Notes under the pieces: generated by a model
What the model saw: the letters and a program-made list of their open reading frames with translations, nothing else
The model's database searches: none
What the model was told of the DNA's origin: nothing
Assembly: GCF_900070325.1 (NCBI RefSeq)
Contig: NZ_LN879430.1
Coordinates: forward strand, 1,047,379 to 1,111,378
Reading direction: 5' to 3'
DNA: 64,000 nucleotides
Origin: Herbinix luporum
GTDB taxonomy: Bacteria > Bacillota > Clostridia > Lachnospirales > Lachnospiraceae
Translations under genes and position numbers: made by a program
Shown: one piece after another, positions 29,427 to 39,528 of the stretch
How the letters are laid out: each line of letters starts with the position of its first letter
How positions within the stretch are numbered: the stretch's first letter is position 1

Positions 29427-30479
29427 ATGAATATGAAACCATTAATCATAGGTGATTTGAAAGTAAGGATACCAATTATTCAAGGGGGAATGGGAGTAGG
29501 AATAAGCAGATGGAGATTAGCCGGTTCTGTGGCAAAAGAAGGGGGAATAGGTATTATATCAACGGCTCAGATAGGATACGATGAGCCTGATTTTGAAAAG
29601 GATCCCATTAAAGCAAATTTAAAAGCTATAAAAAAGCATATTGACTTAGCCAGAAGCATAGCTGATGGGGGAATAGTAGGTGTTAATATTATGGTTGCTA
29701 CCAAACAGTATGAAAGCTATATTAAAGCGGCCTGCATGGCAGGAGCGGATGTTATTATATCCGGAGCCGGGCTTCCCATAAAACTTCCGGACTTGGTTAA
29801 GGGTTATAATACTAAAATTGCCCCTATTGTATCCAGCTTAAGGGCAGCTTCCATTATATTAAAGATGTGGGATAAAAAGTATAAAAGATGCGCCGATTTT
29901 ATTGTTGTAGAAGGACCTAGGGCCGGAGGTCATCTGGGATTTACTAAGGAGCAACTAGCCGGTGATCTTTCCGATTTTGATACAAGTATCAAAGATATAA
30001 AAAATTATATTAAGGTATTTGAGGAGAAATATCAGAGAAAAATACCTGTAATTGTGGCTGGGGGTATATATGATCGGAATGATATTAAGCATGCCCTTTC
30101 CCTAGGTGCCGACGGAGTACAGATTTCTTCCAGATTTGTGGTAACAAATGAATGTGATGCCAGTAAAGAATTTAAAGAGGCCTATATTAATGCAAGAAAG
30201 GAAGATATTGTTATAATTGACAGTCCTGTTGGAATGCCCGGTAGAGCAGTTTTGACCCCCTTTGTAAAAAAAGTTGCAAAGGGTAAGCTTCCTGTAAAAA
30301 AATGCTTCAATTGTCTGGAACGCTGTAATCCTAATGAAATACCATATTGTATTACAAAGGCATTAATAGAGGCTGTAAAAGGCAATATTGACGAAGGTTT
30401 AGTTTTTTGCGGAGATAATACCCACAGGCTTAATAAAATAACTACGGTTAAGGAAATATTTGAAGAATTAGTATTTTAG
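29427..30479 (+). CDS. Nitronate monooxygenase-like FMN enzyme with a C-terminal cysteine cluster
   Basis: A 350-residue TIM-barrel flavoprotein of the 2-nitropropane dioxygenase/FabK family. Key segments are PIIQGGMGVGIS (FMN contact), GADVIISGAGLP, EGPRAGGHLGFT with the active-site His, and IPVIVAGGIYDRNDI and GADGVQISSRFV, which bind FMN phosphate. Beyond the usual fold, the C-terminus carries Cys293, Cys296, Cys300 and Cys308 (CX2CX3CX7C), as if to hold an iron-sulfur cluster or metal. True substrates may be nitronates or an enoyl-acyl carrier. The ATG follows TGGAGGT. Confidence 0.8.
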   Translation: MNMKPLIIGDLKVRIPIIQGGMGVGISRWRLAGSVAKEGGIGIISTAQIGYDEPDFEKDPIKANLKAIKKHIDLARSIADGGIVGVNIMVATKQYESYIKAACMAGADVIISGAGLPIKLPDLVKGYNTKIAPIVSSLRAASIILKMWDKKYKRCADFIVVEGPRAGGHLGFTKEQLAGDLSDFDTSIKDIKNYIKVFEEKYQRKIPVIVAGGIYDRNDIKHALSLGADGVQISSRFVVTNECDASKEFKEAYINARKEDIVIIDSPVGMPGRAVLTPFVKKVAKGKLPVKKCFNCLERCNPNEIPYCITKALIEAVKGNIDEGLVFCGDNTHRLNKITTVKEIFEELVF

Positions 30480-30743
30480 TTTACTAATAATAAAATGTTA
30501 CTTAGATATATAGCCATATGTGATTTAAGTCACAGAAGTAATTTGATTTATTTAGCATACTCCTATAAAGGAAAATTTCATTTAAATGATTATATTAAAA
30601 ATGTTAAAATATCTTATCTCTTATGGGGATTAAGATTGGATATGATTTTACAGACTAACATATAATAAAAGAAGTTGTACTTTGGTTGATTATTGCATAT
30701 AAAACTTGTTGTAGATTAAAGTTTCTTAATAGGAGGAATTATT

Positions 30744-32153
30744 ATGTCAAAAAAGCTAGTTGGTGTAATCGGATTAGCCGTTATGGGTAAAAATCTTGCA
30801 CTTAATATAGCAGACCATGGATATTCTGTAGCTGTATATAATCGGTCAAGAGAAAAAACAGATAGTTTATTAGAGGAGGCCAAAGATAAGGATATTATAG
30901 GCACCTATTCTTTGGAAGAGTTTGTAGAAGCCCTTGAAAGGCCCAGAAAGATTATTTTAATGGTTAAGGCAGGTAGGGCTGTAGATGATATGATAGATAA
31001 ACTTATTCCTCTACTTGATAAAGGAGACTTAATAATGGACGGAGGTAATTCTAATTACCTTGATACCATAGATAGAAGTAAGAAATTAGAAGATATGAGT
31101 ATCCATTATCTTGGAACGGGTATTTCGGGAGGAGAAGAAGGGGCACGTAGCGGTCCTGCTATTATGCCCGGAGGAAGCCTTGAAGCTTATAAGATTATGG
31201 AAAAGATACTAAGAGATATATCGGCTAAGGTGGGAAGTGATGCTTGTTCTACTTATATAGGCAAAGACGGTGCCGGTCATTTTGTAAAAATGGTTCACAA
31301 TGGGATTGAATATGCTGATATGCAACTGATTTGTGAAGCATATTCCATCTTAAAGAATACATTAAATCTTACGGCCCCAGAATTTCATAAAATATTTACA
31401 GAATGGAATAAGGGTGAGTTAAACAGTTATTTGATTGATATATCTGCTGATATATTTAAAGAAAAGGATCCTGAGACCGGTAATTATTTGGTAGATATGA
31501 TTTTGGATGTGGCAGGTCATAAGGGTACAGGAAAATGGACCGGACAGATTTCCCTGGAGCTTGGGGTACCGACTCCTACTATTACCACAGCTGTATATGA
31601 AAGATATATATCTTCAATGAAAGAAGAAAGAGTAATTGCCCATAAGGTATTAAAAGGACCGGAAAGTAATAAGCCATTTCCTAAAGAGCAGGCTGAAGAA
31701 TTTATTGAAGCAGTTCGCAGAGCCTTATATGCCAGTAAGATAATTGCATATGCCCAAGGATTTAGCTTAATGCGAGCAGCTTCCATGCAGTATGACTGGG
31801 ACTTAAATCTTGGTGATATAGCAAAAATATTCCGGGGAGGCTGTATTATAAGAGCCCAATTCTTAAATCGAATTATGGAAGCATATGATAAGAAAAAAGA
31901 TATAGTTAACCTTTTACTTGATGATTATTTTAATGAAATCCTAAGTAGCTACCAAGAAGATTGGAGAAAAGTAATTAACACAGCCATATCCTACGGTATA
32001 TCAACACCGGCCTTTAGTAGCTCTTTGGCATATTACGACAGCTACCGCAGTGCTCAACTTCCTATGAACTTGCTACAAGCACAAAGGGATTATTTTGGGG
32101 CACATACTTATATGCGTATAGATAAAGAAGGTGTTTTCCACACCCAGTGGTAG
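30744..32153 (+). CDS. gnd: 6-phosphogluconate dehydrogenase, decarboxylating
   Basis: A 469-residue enzyme of the oxidative pentose phosphate pathway that turns 6-phosphogluconate into ribulose 5-phosphate, CO2 and NAD(P)H. The N-terminal nucleotide-binding fold reads [20 protein letters not shown]; the active site has [18 protein letters not shown], and the C-terminal tail carries [16 protein letters not shown]. The length is standard. The Asn-Arg-Ser after VAVY suggests NADP preference. It is followed after 73 bp by zwf, so the two oxidative steps are probably co-expressed. The ATG follows TAGGAGG. Confidence 0.96.
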   Translation: MSKKLVGVIGLAVMGKNLALNIADHGYSVAVYNRSREKTDSLLEEAKDKDIIGTYSLEEFVEALERPRKIILMVKAGRAVDDMIDKLIPLLDKGDLIMDGGNSNYLDTIDRSKKLEDMSIHYLGTGISGGEEGARSGPAIMPGGSLEAYKIMEKILRDISAKVGSDACSTYIGKDGAGHFVKMVHNGIEYADMQLICEAYSILKNTLNLTAPEFHKIFTEWNKGELNSYLIDISADIFKEKDPETGNYLVDMILDVAGHKGTGKWTGQISLELGVPTPTITTAVYERYISSMKEERVIAHKVLKGPESNKPFPKEQAEEFIEAVRRALYASKIIAYAQGFSLMRAASMQYDWDLNLGDIAKIFRGGCIIRAQFLNRIMEAYDKKKDIVNLLLDDYFNEILSSYQEDWRKVINTAISYGISTPAFSSSLAYYDSYRSAQLPMNLLQAQRDYFGAHTYMRIDKEGVFHTQW

Positions 32154-32226
32154 ATGCTACCGGGTAGGGTAAACAAACTGTGAACAAACCATAAACAGAA
32201 TCCTTGTAAGAAGGGAGTGAATACCA

Positions 32227-33735
32227 ATGATAGTAAATAATAATATGATAGGTGGAGAAAATAATTTGTCTGCAATTATGGTGATTTTCGGTGGTACCGG
32301 GGACTTGACTCACAGGAAGCTTATGCCTGCCTTATACAATATGCTCTTAGACGGATTACTGCCGGAGAAGTTTCGTGTGGTCTCTATCGGTAGGAGAGAC
32401 AAGACAGAAGAAGAATACCGTAATGAAGTGCGAACTTCCATTGATAAACACTCCAGAAATAAAGTAGACCCGGATAAATGGGCTATTTTAAATGATATGA
32501 TTAAATATTACCGTTTTGATTTTAGGGATCTTGAGGGATATTCTTTACTAAAAGACTATTTATATCAGCTAGATAAAGCAGCCGGTACAATGGGCAATAG
32601 AATCTACTATTTGGCAGTTGCTCCTGAGTATTTTGAAACCATTGTACAGGGACTTTATAAAAGTAAGATGACCAAAATAGAGGGGGCATGGAGTAGGCTT
32701 GTTATTGAAAAACCCTTTGGAAAAGATTTAATAACAGCTAGACAACTTAACCAAAAGCTTCTTGAGGTATTTGATGAAAGTAATATTTATAGAATAGACC
32801 ATTATCTGGGTAAAGAAATGATTCAAAATATAATGGTTCTAAGATTTGGTAATTTGATCTTTGAATCTTTATGGAACAATAAGTTTATTGATAATATACA
32901 GATTTCCTTGACAGAAAAATTAGGTGTGGGAAGCCGTGGAGGGTATTATGAAAACTCTGGAGCCATGCGGGATATGGTGCAAAATCATATTATGCAGATA
33001 TTATCATTAGTGGCCATGGAACCTCCTATTAAATTAGATACAGATTCTATTCGAACGGAAAAACTTAAGGTTATTGAAGCCATAGAAGAGATAAGCCCAG
33101 AGTTTCTTCGGGATAATATAGTTTTTGGCCAATATGGCAGGGGGATTATAGATGGTGTCCCTGTTCAGGGCTATCGTGAAGAGGAAAATGTCCCAAAGGA
33201 TTCTATGACTGAGACCTTTGTTGCCTTAAAGCTTCATATCAATAATTTTCGCTGGGCAGGTACCCCATTTTATATAAGAACCGGTAAAAGATTAGGTACC
33301 TATGGAGCAGAAATTGTGATTCAATTTAAGGCACTTCCAAATATCTTGTATTTTAAAGACAGCAATATTCAGGAACCCAATCTTTTAGTTATACGAATTC
33401 AACCAAATGTAGGAGTCTTCTTTCAATTTAATACTAAGGATTTTAGTACCCATCATGATCTGGTTACTACAAAGATGGATTTTTCTTATGCAAGTCCCAT
33501 ACAAGGAAATACTCCAGAGGCTTATGAAAGGCTGATATACGATATTTTAAGAGGAGATTCCACCCTATTTTCTAGATGGGATGAAGTGGAGGCAGCCTGG
33601 ACGGTGGCTGATAAGATTATCGGGTACCGAAAACAAAGTAAGCTTAAATTCCCTAACTATGATGCCGGCTCTATGGGTCCTATTAGGGCTTTTGAGCTTT
33701 TAGCAAAGGACGGAAGAAGATGGTGGAACATATAA
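32227..33735 (+). CDS. zwf: Glucose-6-phosphate 1-dehydrogenase
   Basis: A 502-residue enzyme for the first step of the oxidative pentose phosphate pathway. IFGGTGDLTHRKLMPALYNM binds the nucleotide; RIDHYLGKEMIQN carries the catalytic His and substrate-binding residues, and VIEKPFGKDL is conserved. The ATG is preceded by AAGGGAGTGA. It lies between gnd and a cyclase-family gene on the same strand with small gaps, a probable three-gene operon. Confidence 0.96.
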   Translation: MIVNNNMIGGENNLSAIMVIFGGTGDLTHRKLMPALYNMLLDGLLPEKFRVVSIGRRDKTEEEYRNEVRTSIDKHSRNKVDPDKWAILNDMIKYYRFDFRDLEGYSLLKDYLYQLDKAAGTMGNRIYYLAVAPEYFETIVQGLYKSKMTKIEGAWSRLVIEKPFGKDLITARQLNQKLLEVFDESNIYRIDHYLGKEMIQNIMVLRFGNLIFESLWNNKFIDNIQISLTEKLGVGSRGGYYENSGAMRDMVQNHIMQILSLVAMEPPIKLDTDSIRTEKLKVIEAIEEISPEFLRDNIVFGQYGRGIIDGVPVQGYREEENVPKDSMTETFVALKLHINNFRWAGTPFYIRTGKRLGTYGAEIVIQFKALPNILYFKDSNIQEPNLLVIRIQPNVGVFFQFNTKDFSTHHDLVTTKMDFSYASPIQGNTPEAYERLIYDILRGDSTLFSRWDEVEAAWTVADKIIGYRKQSKLKFPNYDAGSMGPIRAFELLAKDGRRWWNI

Positions 33736-33760
33736 AAGGAAAGTAAAAAAGGAGGAAAAT

Positions 33761-34405
33761 ATGATTATCGATACAAATTCTTTGCAAATTTATGATATTT
33801 CTATGGCCATTACTCCTTCCATGGCCGTATATAAGGGTAAAGATTTTAAAAGGCCGATTATCAGCCTTGACAGTGATTTTTCTACCGGTTCATCTTATGA
33901 GTCAAGGTTAGAGTTTAATCTTCATACAGGAACTCATCTAGATACCCCTCTTCATATGATACCACAGGGTTATACTTTAGAAAAAATAAAGCTAGACCGG
34001 GTAGTAACCAAATGTAAAGTGCTGGATCTTACCGATGTCAAGGAAAAAATTACAGATAAGGATTTAGCCAAGTTTTCAATTGAAGAAGGGGATTTTATTT
34101 TATTAAAAACCAGAAATTCCTATGAAGATATTTTAGAAAATAATTTTGTATACCTTCATAAGAGCGGAGCAAATTATCTGGTAAAGCAAAATATAAAAGG
34201 GGTAGGTATTGATGCTCTCGGAATAGAAAGAGATCAAGCTGACCATGAAACCCATATAAGTTTATTTAATGCTGATATTATGATACTTGAAGGGCTAAGG
34301 CTTAAAGATATAGAAGAGGGAGAATATCTCCTTAGTGCAGCCCCTATACTTATACCTGGGGCAGAAGCAGCACCTGTTAGGGCCTACTTAATAAAATCAA
34401 AGTAA
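33761..34405 (+). CDS. Cyclase family protein (kynurenine formamidase-like)
   Basis: A 214-residue metal hydrolase of the cyclase family (PF04199). The hallmark metal-binding motif is HTGTHLDTPLHMI, preceded by the opening YDISMAITPSMAVYKG and followed by GVGIDALGIERDQADH. Relatives hydrolyse N-formylkynurenine or act in polyketide cyclisation; the substrate here is unknown. It starts 25 bp after zwf with a strong AAAGGAGG, so it is probably co-transcribed. That placement hints at a link with pentose phosphate metabolism, perhaps lactone hydrolysis, but this is only an inference. Confidence 0.8.
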   Translation: MIIDTNSLQIYDISMAITPSMAVYKGKDFKRPIISLDSDFSTGSSYESRLEFNLHTGTHLDTPLHMIPQGYTLEKIKLDRVVTKCKVLDLTDVKEKITDKDLAKFSIEEGDFILLKTRNSYEDILENNFVYLHKSGANYLVKQNIKGVGIDALGIERDQADHETHISLFNADIMILEGLRLKDIEEGEYLLSAAPILIPGAEAAPVRAYLIKSK

Positions 34406-34495
34406 ATTATATGAAATCTTGCTTAAATAATGATTAATAATAAATGTTCTGTCATAGATAAAATTATAAATAGAAATGAATAATACTTAATTAGG

Positions 34496-34524
34496 TTGAC
34501 AAGGGGCATTTTTCACTCTATCAT
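34496..34524 (+). promoter_or_regulatory. Promoter of degV
   Basis: TTGACA (34496-34501), a 17-bp spacer, TATCAT (34519-34524). Confidence 0.65.
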
Positions 34525-34586
34525 AATTTTATATTATCAAAAAACAATCCGGAAAGTCATAAAAATAATATAAATTGAGTGAAAAA
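34509..34586. repeat. Widely spaced 10-bp inverted repeat around the degV promoter
   Basis: TTTTTCACTC (34509-34518) lies within the promoter spacer and its exact complement GAGTGAAAAA (34577-34586) about 50 bp past the transcription start. Candidate paired operator or a long-range mRNA/DNA hairpin. Confidence 0.6.
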
Positions 34587-34620
34587 TTTATCTTTCATCG
34601 GATAAAAAGGAGAGAAACAA

Positions 34621-35472
34621 ATGAGTAGAGTTAAAATTGTGACAGACAGTACCTGTGATTTATCACATGATTTATTAGAGTTATATGATATTAGTGTCTT
34701 ACCATTAATGATTTCTATGGGAGAGATAACTAAGAAAGATGGTTTAGAATTAGTTCCTGAGGAAATTTACCGATGGTCCGATGAAACCGGTCAAACACCA
34801 AAAACCGCCGCCCCAACTATAGGTGATGCTGTTTCTTTTTTAGAACCTTTTGTAAATGCAGGATTAGATATAATTTTCTTTGGAATCTCTGAATCTATGT
34901 CAGCAACATGTAATGTAATAAGGCTGGCAGCTCAAAATCTAAATTACGATAAAGTTTATGTGGTTGATTCAAAAAATCTTTCTACCGGTATAGGATTGCA
35001 GGTACTTCGTGCAGCAAAGATGGCAAAAAAAGGATCTACTGTTTTGGAAATATTAAATGATAACTCTGAAATTAAGGATAAAGTAAGAGCTAGCTTTGTT
35101 GTAAATACTCTTACTTATCTTCATCGGGGAGGAAGATGTTCCGGTGTAACTGCCTTACTTGCCAATACTTTAAAACTAAAGCCGGAGATAATGGTAACAG
35201 AAGGTAAAATGGTTGTAGGAAAGAAATATAGGGGCAATATCAAATCTGCCCTCTTAAAATATGTTCACGATAAAGAGAAACAACTTCTAAATGCCGATAA
35301 TGATAGGGTGTTTATTACTCATTCCGGATGTGACCAAGAAATAATAGAGGAAATTAGACAGTATCTTGAAGACTTAAACATATTTAAGGAAATACTTATA
35401 ACCCGTGCCGGTGGTGTTATATCCAGTCATTGTGGTCCTAATACATTGGGAGTTTTATATATAAGTAAATAA
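34621..35472 (+). CDS. DegV family fatty-acid-binding protein
   Basis: A 283-residue protein of the DegV/FakB fold. The opening KIVTDSTCDLSHDLLELY is the family signature, and GISESMSATCNVIRLAA and LTYLHRGGRCSG line the lipid pocket. FakB-type members bind fatty acids and present them to the kinase FakA for phospholipid synthesis; DegV paralogues are common in Firmicutes. No fakA gene is nearby. The ATG is preceded by AAAGGAGAG. Confidence 0.88.
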   Translation: MSRVKIVTDSTCDLSHDLLELYDISVLPLMISMGEITKKDGLELVPEEIYRWSDETGQTPKTAAPTIGDAVSFLEPFVNAGLDIIFFGISESMSATCNVIRLAAQNLNYDKVYVVDSKNLSTGIGLQVLRAAKMAKKGSTVLEILNDNSEIKDKVRASFVVNTLTYLHRGGRCSGVTALLANTLKLKPEIMVTEGKMVVGKKYRGNIKSALLKYVHDKEKQLLNADNDRVFITHSGCDQEIIEEIRQYLEDLNIFKEILITRAGGVISSHCGPNTLGVLYISK

Positions 35473-35497
35473 ATCAAGTAAATAAAATATAAAATTA

Positions 35498-35566
35498 AAG
35501 CTGTTTCATAAAGTAATAATAGGTAAGATATGTCCTAGGATATTATGAAACGGCTTTTTTATTTTA
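35498..35566 (+). terminator. Intrinsic terminator of degV
   Basis: AAAGCTGTTTCATAA (35498-35512) pairs with TTATGAAACGGCTTT (35543-35557; one G-U pair), followed by TTTATTTT. Confidence 0.88.
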
Positions 35567-35669
35567 TCCAAAAATTATTTTAATAATATGAGTAAAAAAG
35601 GAAACACTGTACTTTAGCAGAATTCATCAAAGCTATGATTATTTTTTATTGTTATAAAGGAGGTTTCTT

Positions 35670-35864
35670 ATGAAGAGTAAAGATCATTTTAATTTTCAGG
35701 GTGACAACAATGAAAGGTTAGGAAAAATTCATCCTACAAACAAGGAAGGGACAGCAGCCTGGCAGAATTTTGAGGGCTATTATAAGGTGGACCAGGTTGG
35801 TAAACCCTCTGAGCAAGATGTTATAGAAGCCAAGGAATGGGTAGATAATGGTAGTAGATTATAA
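35670..35864 (+). CDS. Small DUF3787-like protein
   Basis: A 64-residue soluble protein with the segment EGTAAWQNFEGYY followed by PSEQDVIEAKEWVDNGSRL. This resembles clostridial DUF3787 proteins, which share a TAAW motif and an end of the AKEWVD type. Function is unknown. A perfect AAAGGAGGT precedes the ATG, and the gene ends 14 bp before nifJ, so it is likely co-transcribed with pyruvate:ferredoxin oxidoreductase. Confidence 0.6.
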   Translation: MKSKDHFNFQGDNNERLGKIHPTNKEGTAAWQNFEGYYKVDQVGKPSEQDVIEAKEWVDNGSRL

Positions 35865-35878
35865 AAGGAGAGTATAGT

Positions 35879-38800
35879 ATGGCAAAAATTCAGATGACAG
35901 TGGATGGTAATACAGCAGCCGCATATGCAGCATATGCTTTTACGGAAGTGGCAGCCATATATCCCATAACTCCCTCTTCCGGCATGGCTGAAATAACTGA
36001 TGAATGGGCTGCCAACGGAAGAAAAAATATTTTCGGTCAAAAGGTTAATGTGGTGGAAATGCAATCTGAAGCAGGTGCCAGCGGCACATTTCATGGTTCA
36101 TTACAGGCCGGGGCTCTTACTACCACATTTACAGCTTCCCAAGGCTTGCTTTTAATGATTCCCAACCTATACAAAACAGCAGGTGAATTACTGCCGGGGG
36201 TAATTCATGTAAGTGCAAGAGCTATTGCAACCCACGCCCTAAGTATATTCGGTGATCATCAAGATGTGATGGCAGTAAGACAGACAGGTTGTGCCTTGCT
36301 TGCAGCCGGCTCCGTTCAAGAAGTGGCTGATTTGGCTCCCATAGCTCATCTGGCAGCTATAAAGGGACGCTTACCCTTTATCCATTTCTTCGACGGATTT
36401 AGAACTTCCCATGAGGTTCAAAAGGTAGAATTATTGGAGTATAGAGATTATGGTGAGCTTCTTGATATGGAGGCGGTAAGGGACTTTAAAGACCGGGCAC
36501 TTTCTCCCAATAATCCCTTTTTTAGGGGTACGGCACAAAACTCAGATATATATTTTCAAGGAAGAGAAGCTGCAAATCCATTTTACTATGATATTGTTCC
36601 TATCGTAGAAGAGTATATGAATAATATGGCAAAAAGAACCGGAAGACAGTACCATCTTTTTGATTATTATGGAGCTGAGGATGCGGAATATATAATTGTT
36701 GCCATGGGTTCCGTAACTCAGGCTATCCAGCAGACCATAGATTATTTTAACAGTAAAGGTGAAAAATATGGGCTGGTTATGGTAAGGCTTTACAGACCAT
36801 TTTCTGTGCAACATTTCTTAGAGGTTATACCTAAGACAGTAAAAGCAATTGCAGTCTTAGACCGGACTAAAGAACCGGGATCTGTAGGAGAACCTCTTTA
36901 CGTAGATGTATGTTCAGCATATAAAGATATAAGTAATCCTCCTATAATTGTAGGTGGCCGTTATGGACTGGCTTCAAAGGATACAACTCCTAGCCATATT
37001 GCTGCCGTTTATGAAAACTTAAAAGAAAATCAACCTAAAAACTCCTTTACCATAGGAATTATAGATGATGTATCAAAGACTTCCTTAAATATAAAAGAAG
37101 AAATAAACGGGGAACAGGAAGATATGAATGCCTGTCAGATATGGGGACTTGGATCCGACGGTACCGTAGGTGCCAACAAACAAGCAATTAAAATAGTCGG
37201 TGATAATTCTGATTTAAATGTCCAAGCATACTTTGACTATGATTCTAAAAAATCAGGAGGACTTACGGTATCCCATCTACGTTTTTCAAAAGAACCCATA
37301 CGATCCACATATCTGGTCAACCATGCAGACTATATTGCCTGCCACAATCCATCCTATGTATATAAATATGATATGCTAGAAAGCTTAAAAGACGGGGGCA
37401 CATTTGTACTAAATACTCAATGGGATGAGGAAGAAGTGGAAAAAAATCTGCCTGCTAATATGAAGAGGCAGCTGGCAAAGAAGAAGGCCAAGTTCTATAT
37501 AATTAACGCCATAAAAATTGCCTCTGATATCGGACTTGGCAACAGAATTAACATGGTTATGCAAGGAGCCTTCTTTAAACTGACTAAACTGCTTCCTGAA
37601 GATGTCTATGTGAAGGAGCTAAAAGATGTAATTCATAAAATGTACGGTAAAAAAGGTGAAAATATAGTTAAGATGAACCATGAGGCTGTTGATCAGGGTA
37701 TTATGGCAGTCAAAGAGGTTAAAATACCGGAAAACTGGATAGAGGCTGAGGATGAGAAAGAAGAAAAGGTTAAAGAACCTGAATTTATTGAAAAGATTAT
37801 GAGACCTATGTCTAATTTAAAAGGAGGGGAGCTGCCTGTCAGTGCTTTTTCCGGCATAGAAGACGGTACATTTCCTTCCGGAACTACGGCCTATGAAAAA
37901 CGAGGCATAGCGGTTAATGTTCCTGAATGGATTATGGAGCGTTGTATCCAGTGTAATCAATGTGCCTATGTATGTCCCCATGCTGTTATTAGGCCCTTTT
38001 TGTTGGATGAAGAAGAGTTACAAAAGGCCCCTGAGACCTTTGTTACAAAAAAAGCCACAGGAAAGGCTTATGAGGGCTTACATTATAAAATACAAATCAG
38101 TCCCCTAGATTGTACCGGTTGCGGTAATTGTGCAGACGTATGTCCCGCCAAAGGAAAAGCCCTTATTATGCAGCCTTTTGAAACTCAAGTGGAGAAAGAA
38201 GTGGTAAATTGGAGATTTGCCATGGAGGGTATCAGTTTTAAAGAAAACCTTTCATATGGTCAATCATTTAAAGACAGTCAGTTTAAGCCTCCATTAATTG
38301 AGTTTTCAGGTGCTTGTGCCGGTTGCGGTGAAACTCCTTATATTAAACTGGTTACCCAATTATTCGGTGAAAGAATGATGATTGCCAATGCCACAGGATG
38401 TTCCTCCATCTGGGCCTCATCTGCACCAAGTATGGCCTATACAATTAATAGAAAAGGCAAAGGACCTTCTTGGGCCAACTCTCTTTTTGAAGATAATGCC
38501 GAATTTGGCTTCGGTATGTATTTGGCTGTAAAGCATATACGAGATAAATTGGAAGATACTATGAGAAAGCTAAATACAATGAATATTGAAGAAAAGGTTA
38601 AAGAAGCTTTCCATGATTGGATTCATTATAAGGATGATAGTGATGCTTCAGAAGAAGCCAGCAAAAAGGTACTGGACGTATTGGAGAACTTTACTTCAAC
38701 AGATATAGAAATTATGAACATGGTTAATGATATAAAGGAAAATAAGGATTATTTAGTTAAAAGATCTATCTGGATTGTGGGCGGTGACGGTTGGGCATAT

Positions 38801-39424
38801 GATATAGGTTACGGAGGACTTGATCATGTAATGGCTTCGGGAGAAGATGTAAATGTATTAATATTTGATACTGAGGTTTATTCCAATACCGGTGGTCAGG
38901 CCTCAAAGTCTACTCCTACTGCAGCCATAGCAAAATTTGCTGCTTCCGGTAAAAAACAAGGTAAAAAAGATCTGGGCAGAATGATGATGACATACGGCAA
39001 TGTCTATGTTGCTCAGGTTGGTATTAATGCAGATAATACCCAGCTGATTAAGGCTTTACGGGAAGCAGAAAGCTATAAAGGCCCATCACTGATTATATGT
39101 TATTCTCCTTGTATTAACCATGGTATAAAAGAAGGCATGGGCCGCAGTATGGCCAATATTAAGAAGGCGGTTCAATCAGGATATTGGCATCTGTATAGAT
39201 ATAATCCCATGCTTAAGAAGGAAGGAAAAAATCCTTTTATTCTAGATTCTAAGGAACCTACAGAAAGCTTCCGGGACTTTTTAATGGGGCAGGTCCGTTA
39301 CAGTTCCCTGATGAAGGCATTTCCCGATATGGCTGAGGAACTATTTGAACAGGCAGAAAAACAAGCAAAGGAAAAGTATGCTATTTACAAACAGATGGCT
39401 GAACAGGAACCTATCCAGGTATAG
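35879..39424 (+). CDS. nifJ: Pyruvate:ferredoxin (flavodoxin) oxidoreductase
   Basis: An 1181-residue single-chain enzyme that oxidises pyruvate to acetyl-CoA and CO2 and reduces ferredoxin, the main entry of carbon into clostridial fermentation. Domains are in standard order: the N-terminal YPITPSSGMAEITDEW pyruvate/TPP part; two [4Fe-4S] clusters near residues 690 and 745 (CIQCNQCAYVCP and CTGCGNCADVCP); a third cluster from CAGCGETPY, a later GCSS and CYSPCINHG; and the TPP-binding GGDGWAYDIGYGGLDHV. The length is normal. The start follows AAAGGAGAG. It is followed by a strong terminator. Confidence 0.97.
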   Translation: MAKIQMTVDGNTAAAYAAYAFTEVAAIYPITPSSGMAEITDEWAANGRKNIFGQKVNVVEMQSEAGASGTFHGSLQAGALTTTFTASQGLLLMIPNLYKTAGELLPGVIHVSARAIATHALSIFGDHQDVMAVRQTGCALLAAGSVQEVADLAPIAHLAAIKGRLPFIHFFDGFRTSHEVQKVELLEYRDYGELLDMEAVRDFKDRALSPNNPFFRGTAQNSDIYFQGREAANPFYYDIVPIVEEYMNNMAKRTGRQYHLFDYYGAEDAEYIIVAMGSVTQAIQQTIDYFNSKGEKYGLVMVRLYRPFSVQHFLEVIPKTVKAIAVLDRTKEPGSVGEPLYVDVCSAYKDISNPPIIVGGRYGLASKDTTPSHIAAVYENLKENQPKNSFTIGIIDDVSKTSLNIKEEINGEQEDMNACQIWGLGSDGTVGANKQAIKIVGDNSDLNVQAYFDYDSKKSGGLTVSHLRFSKEPIRSTYLVNHADYIACHNPSYVYKYDMLESLKDGGTFVLNTQWDEEEVEKNLPANMKRQLAKKKAKFYIINAIKIASDIGLGNRINMVMQGAFFKLTKLLPEDVYVKELKDVIHKMYGKKGENIVKMNHEAVDQGIMAVKEVKIPENWIEAEDEKEEKVKEPEFIEKIMRPMSNLKGGELPVSAFSGIEDGTFPSGTTAYEKRGIAVNVPEWIMERCIQCNQCAYVCPHAVIRPFLLDEEELQKAPETFVTKKATGKAYEGLHYKIQISPLDCTGCGNCADVCPAKGKALIMQPFETQVEKEVVNWRFAMEGISFKENLSYGQSFKDSQFKPPLIEFSGACAGCGETPYIKLVTQLFGERMMIANATGCSSIWASSAPSMAYTINRKGKGPSWANSLFEDNAEFGFGMYLAVKHIRDKLEDTMRKLNTMNIEEKVKEAFHDWIHYKDDSDASEEASKKVLDVLENFTSTDIEIMNMVNDIKENKDYLVKRSIWIVGGDGWAYDIGYGGLDHVMASGEDVNVLIFDTEVYSNTGGQASKSTPTAAIAKFAASGKKQGKKDLGRMMMTYGNVYVAQVGINADNTQLIKALREAESYKGPSLIICYSPCINHGIKEGMGRSMANIKKAVQSGYWHLYRYNPMLKKEGKNPFILDSKEPTESFRDFLMGQVRYSSLMKAFPDMAEELFEQAEKQAKEKYAIYKQMAEQEPIQV

Positions 39425-39441
39425 TAATTTATAAAAACTAT

Positions 39442-39483
39442 AAAGGGGTAAAGATATTTATAAGATATCTGCCCCTTTTTTTA
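39442..39483 (+). terminator. Intrinsic terminator of nifJ
   Basis: AAAGGGG (39442-39448) pairs with CCCCTTT (39472-39478) with an inner AGATAT/ATATCT stem, followed by a run of T. Confidence 0.9.
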
Positions 39484-39528
39484 GTAAAAACAAACTGATT
39501 ACCATAAAATTTATTTGAAGTGAGTATT

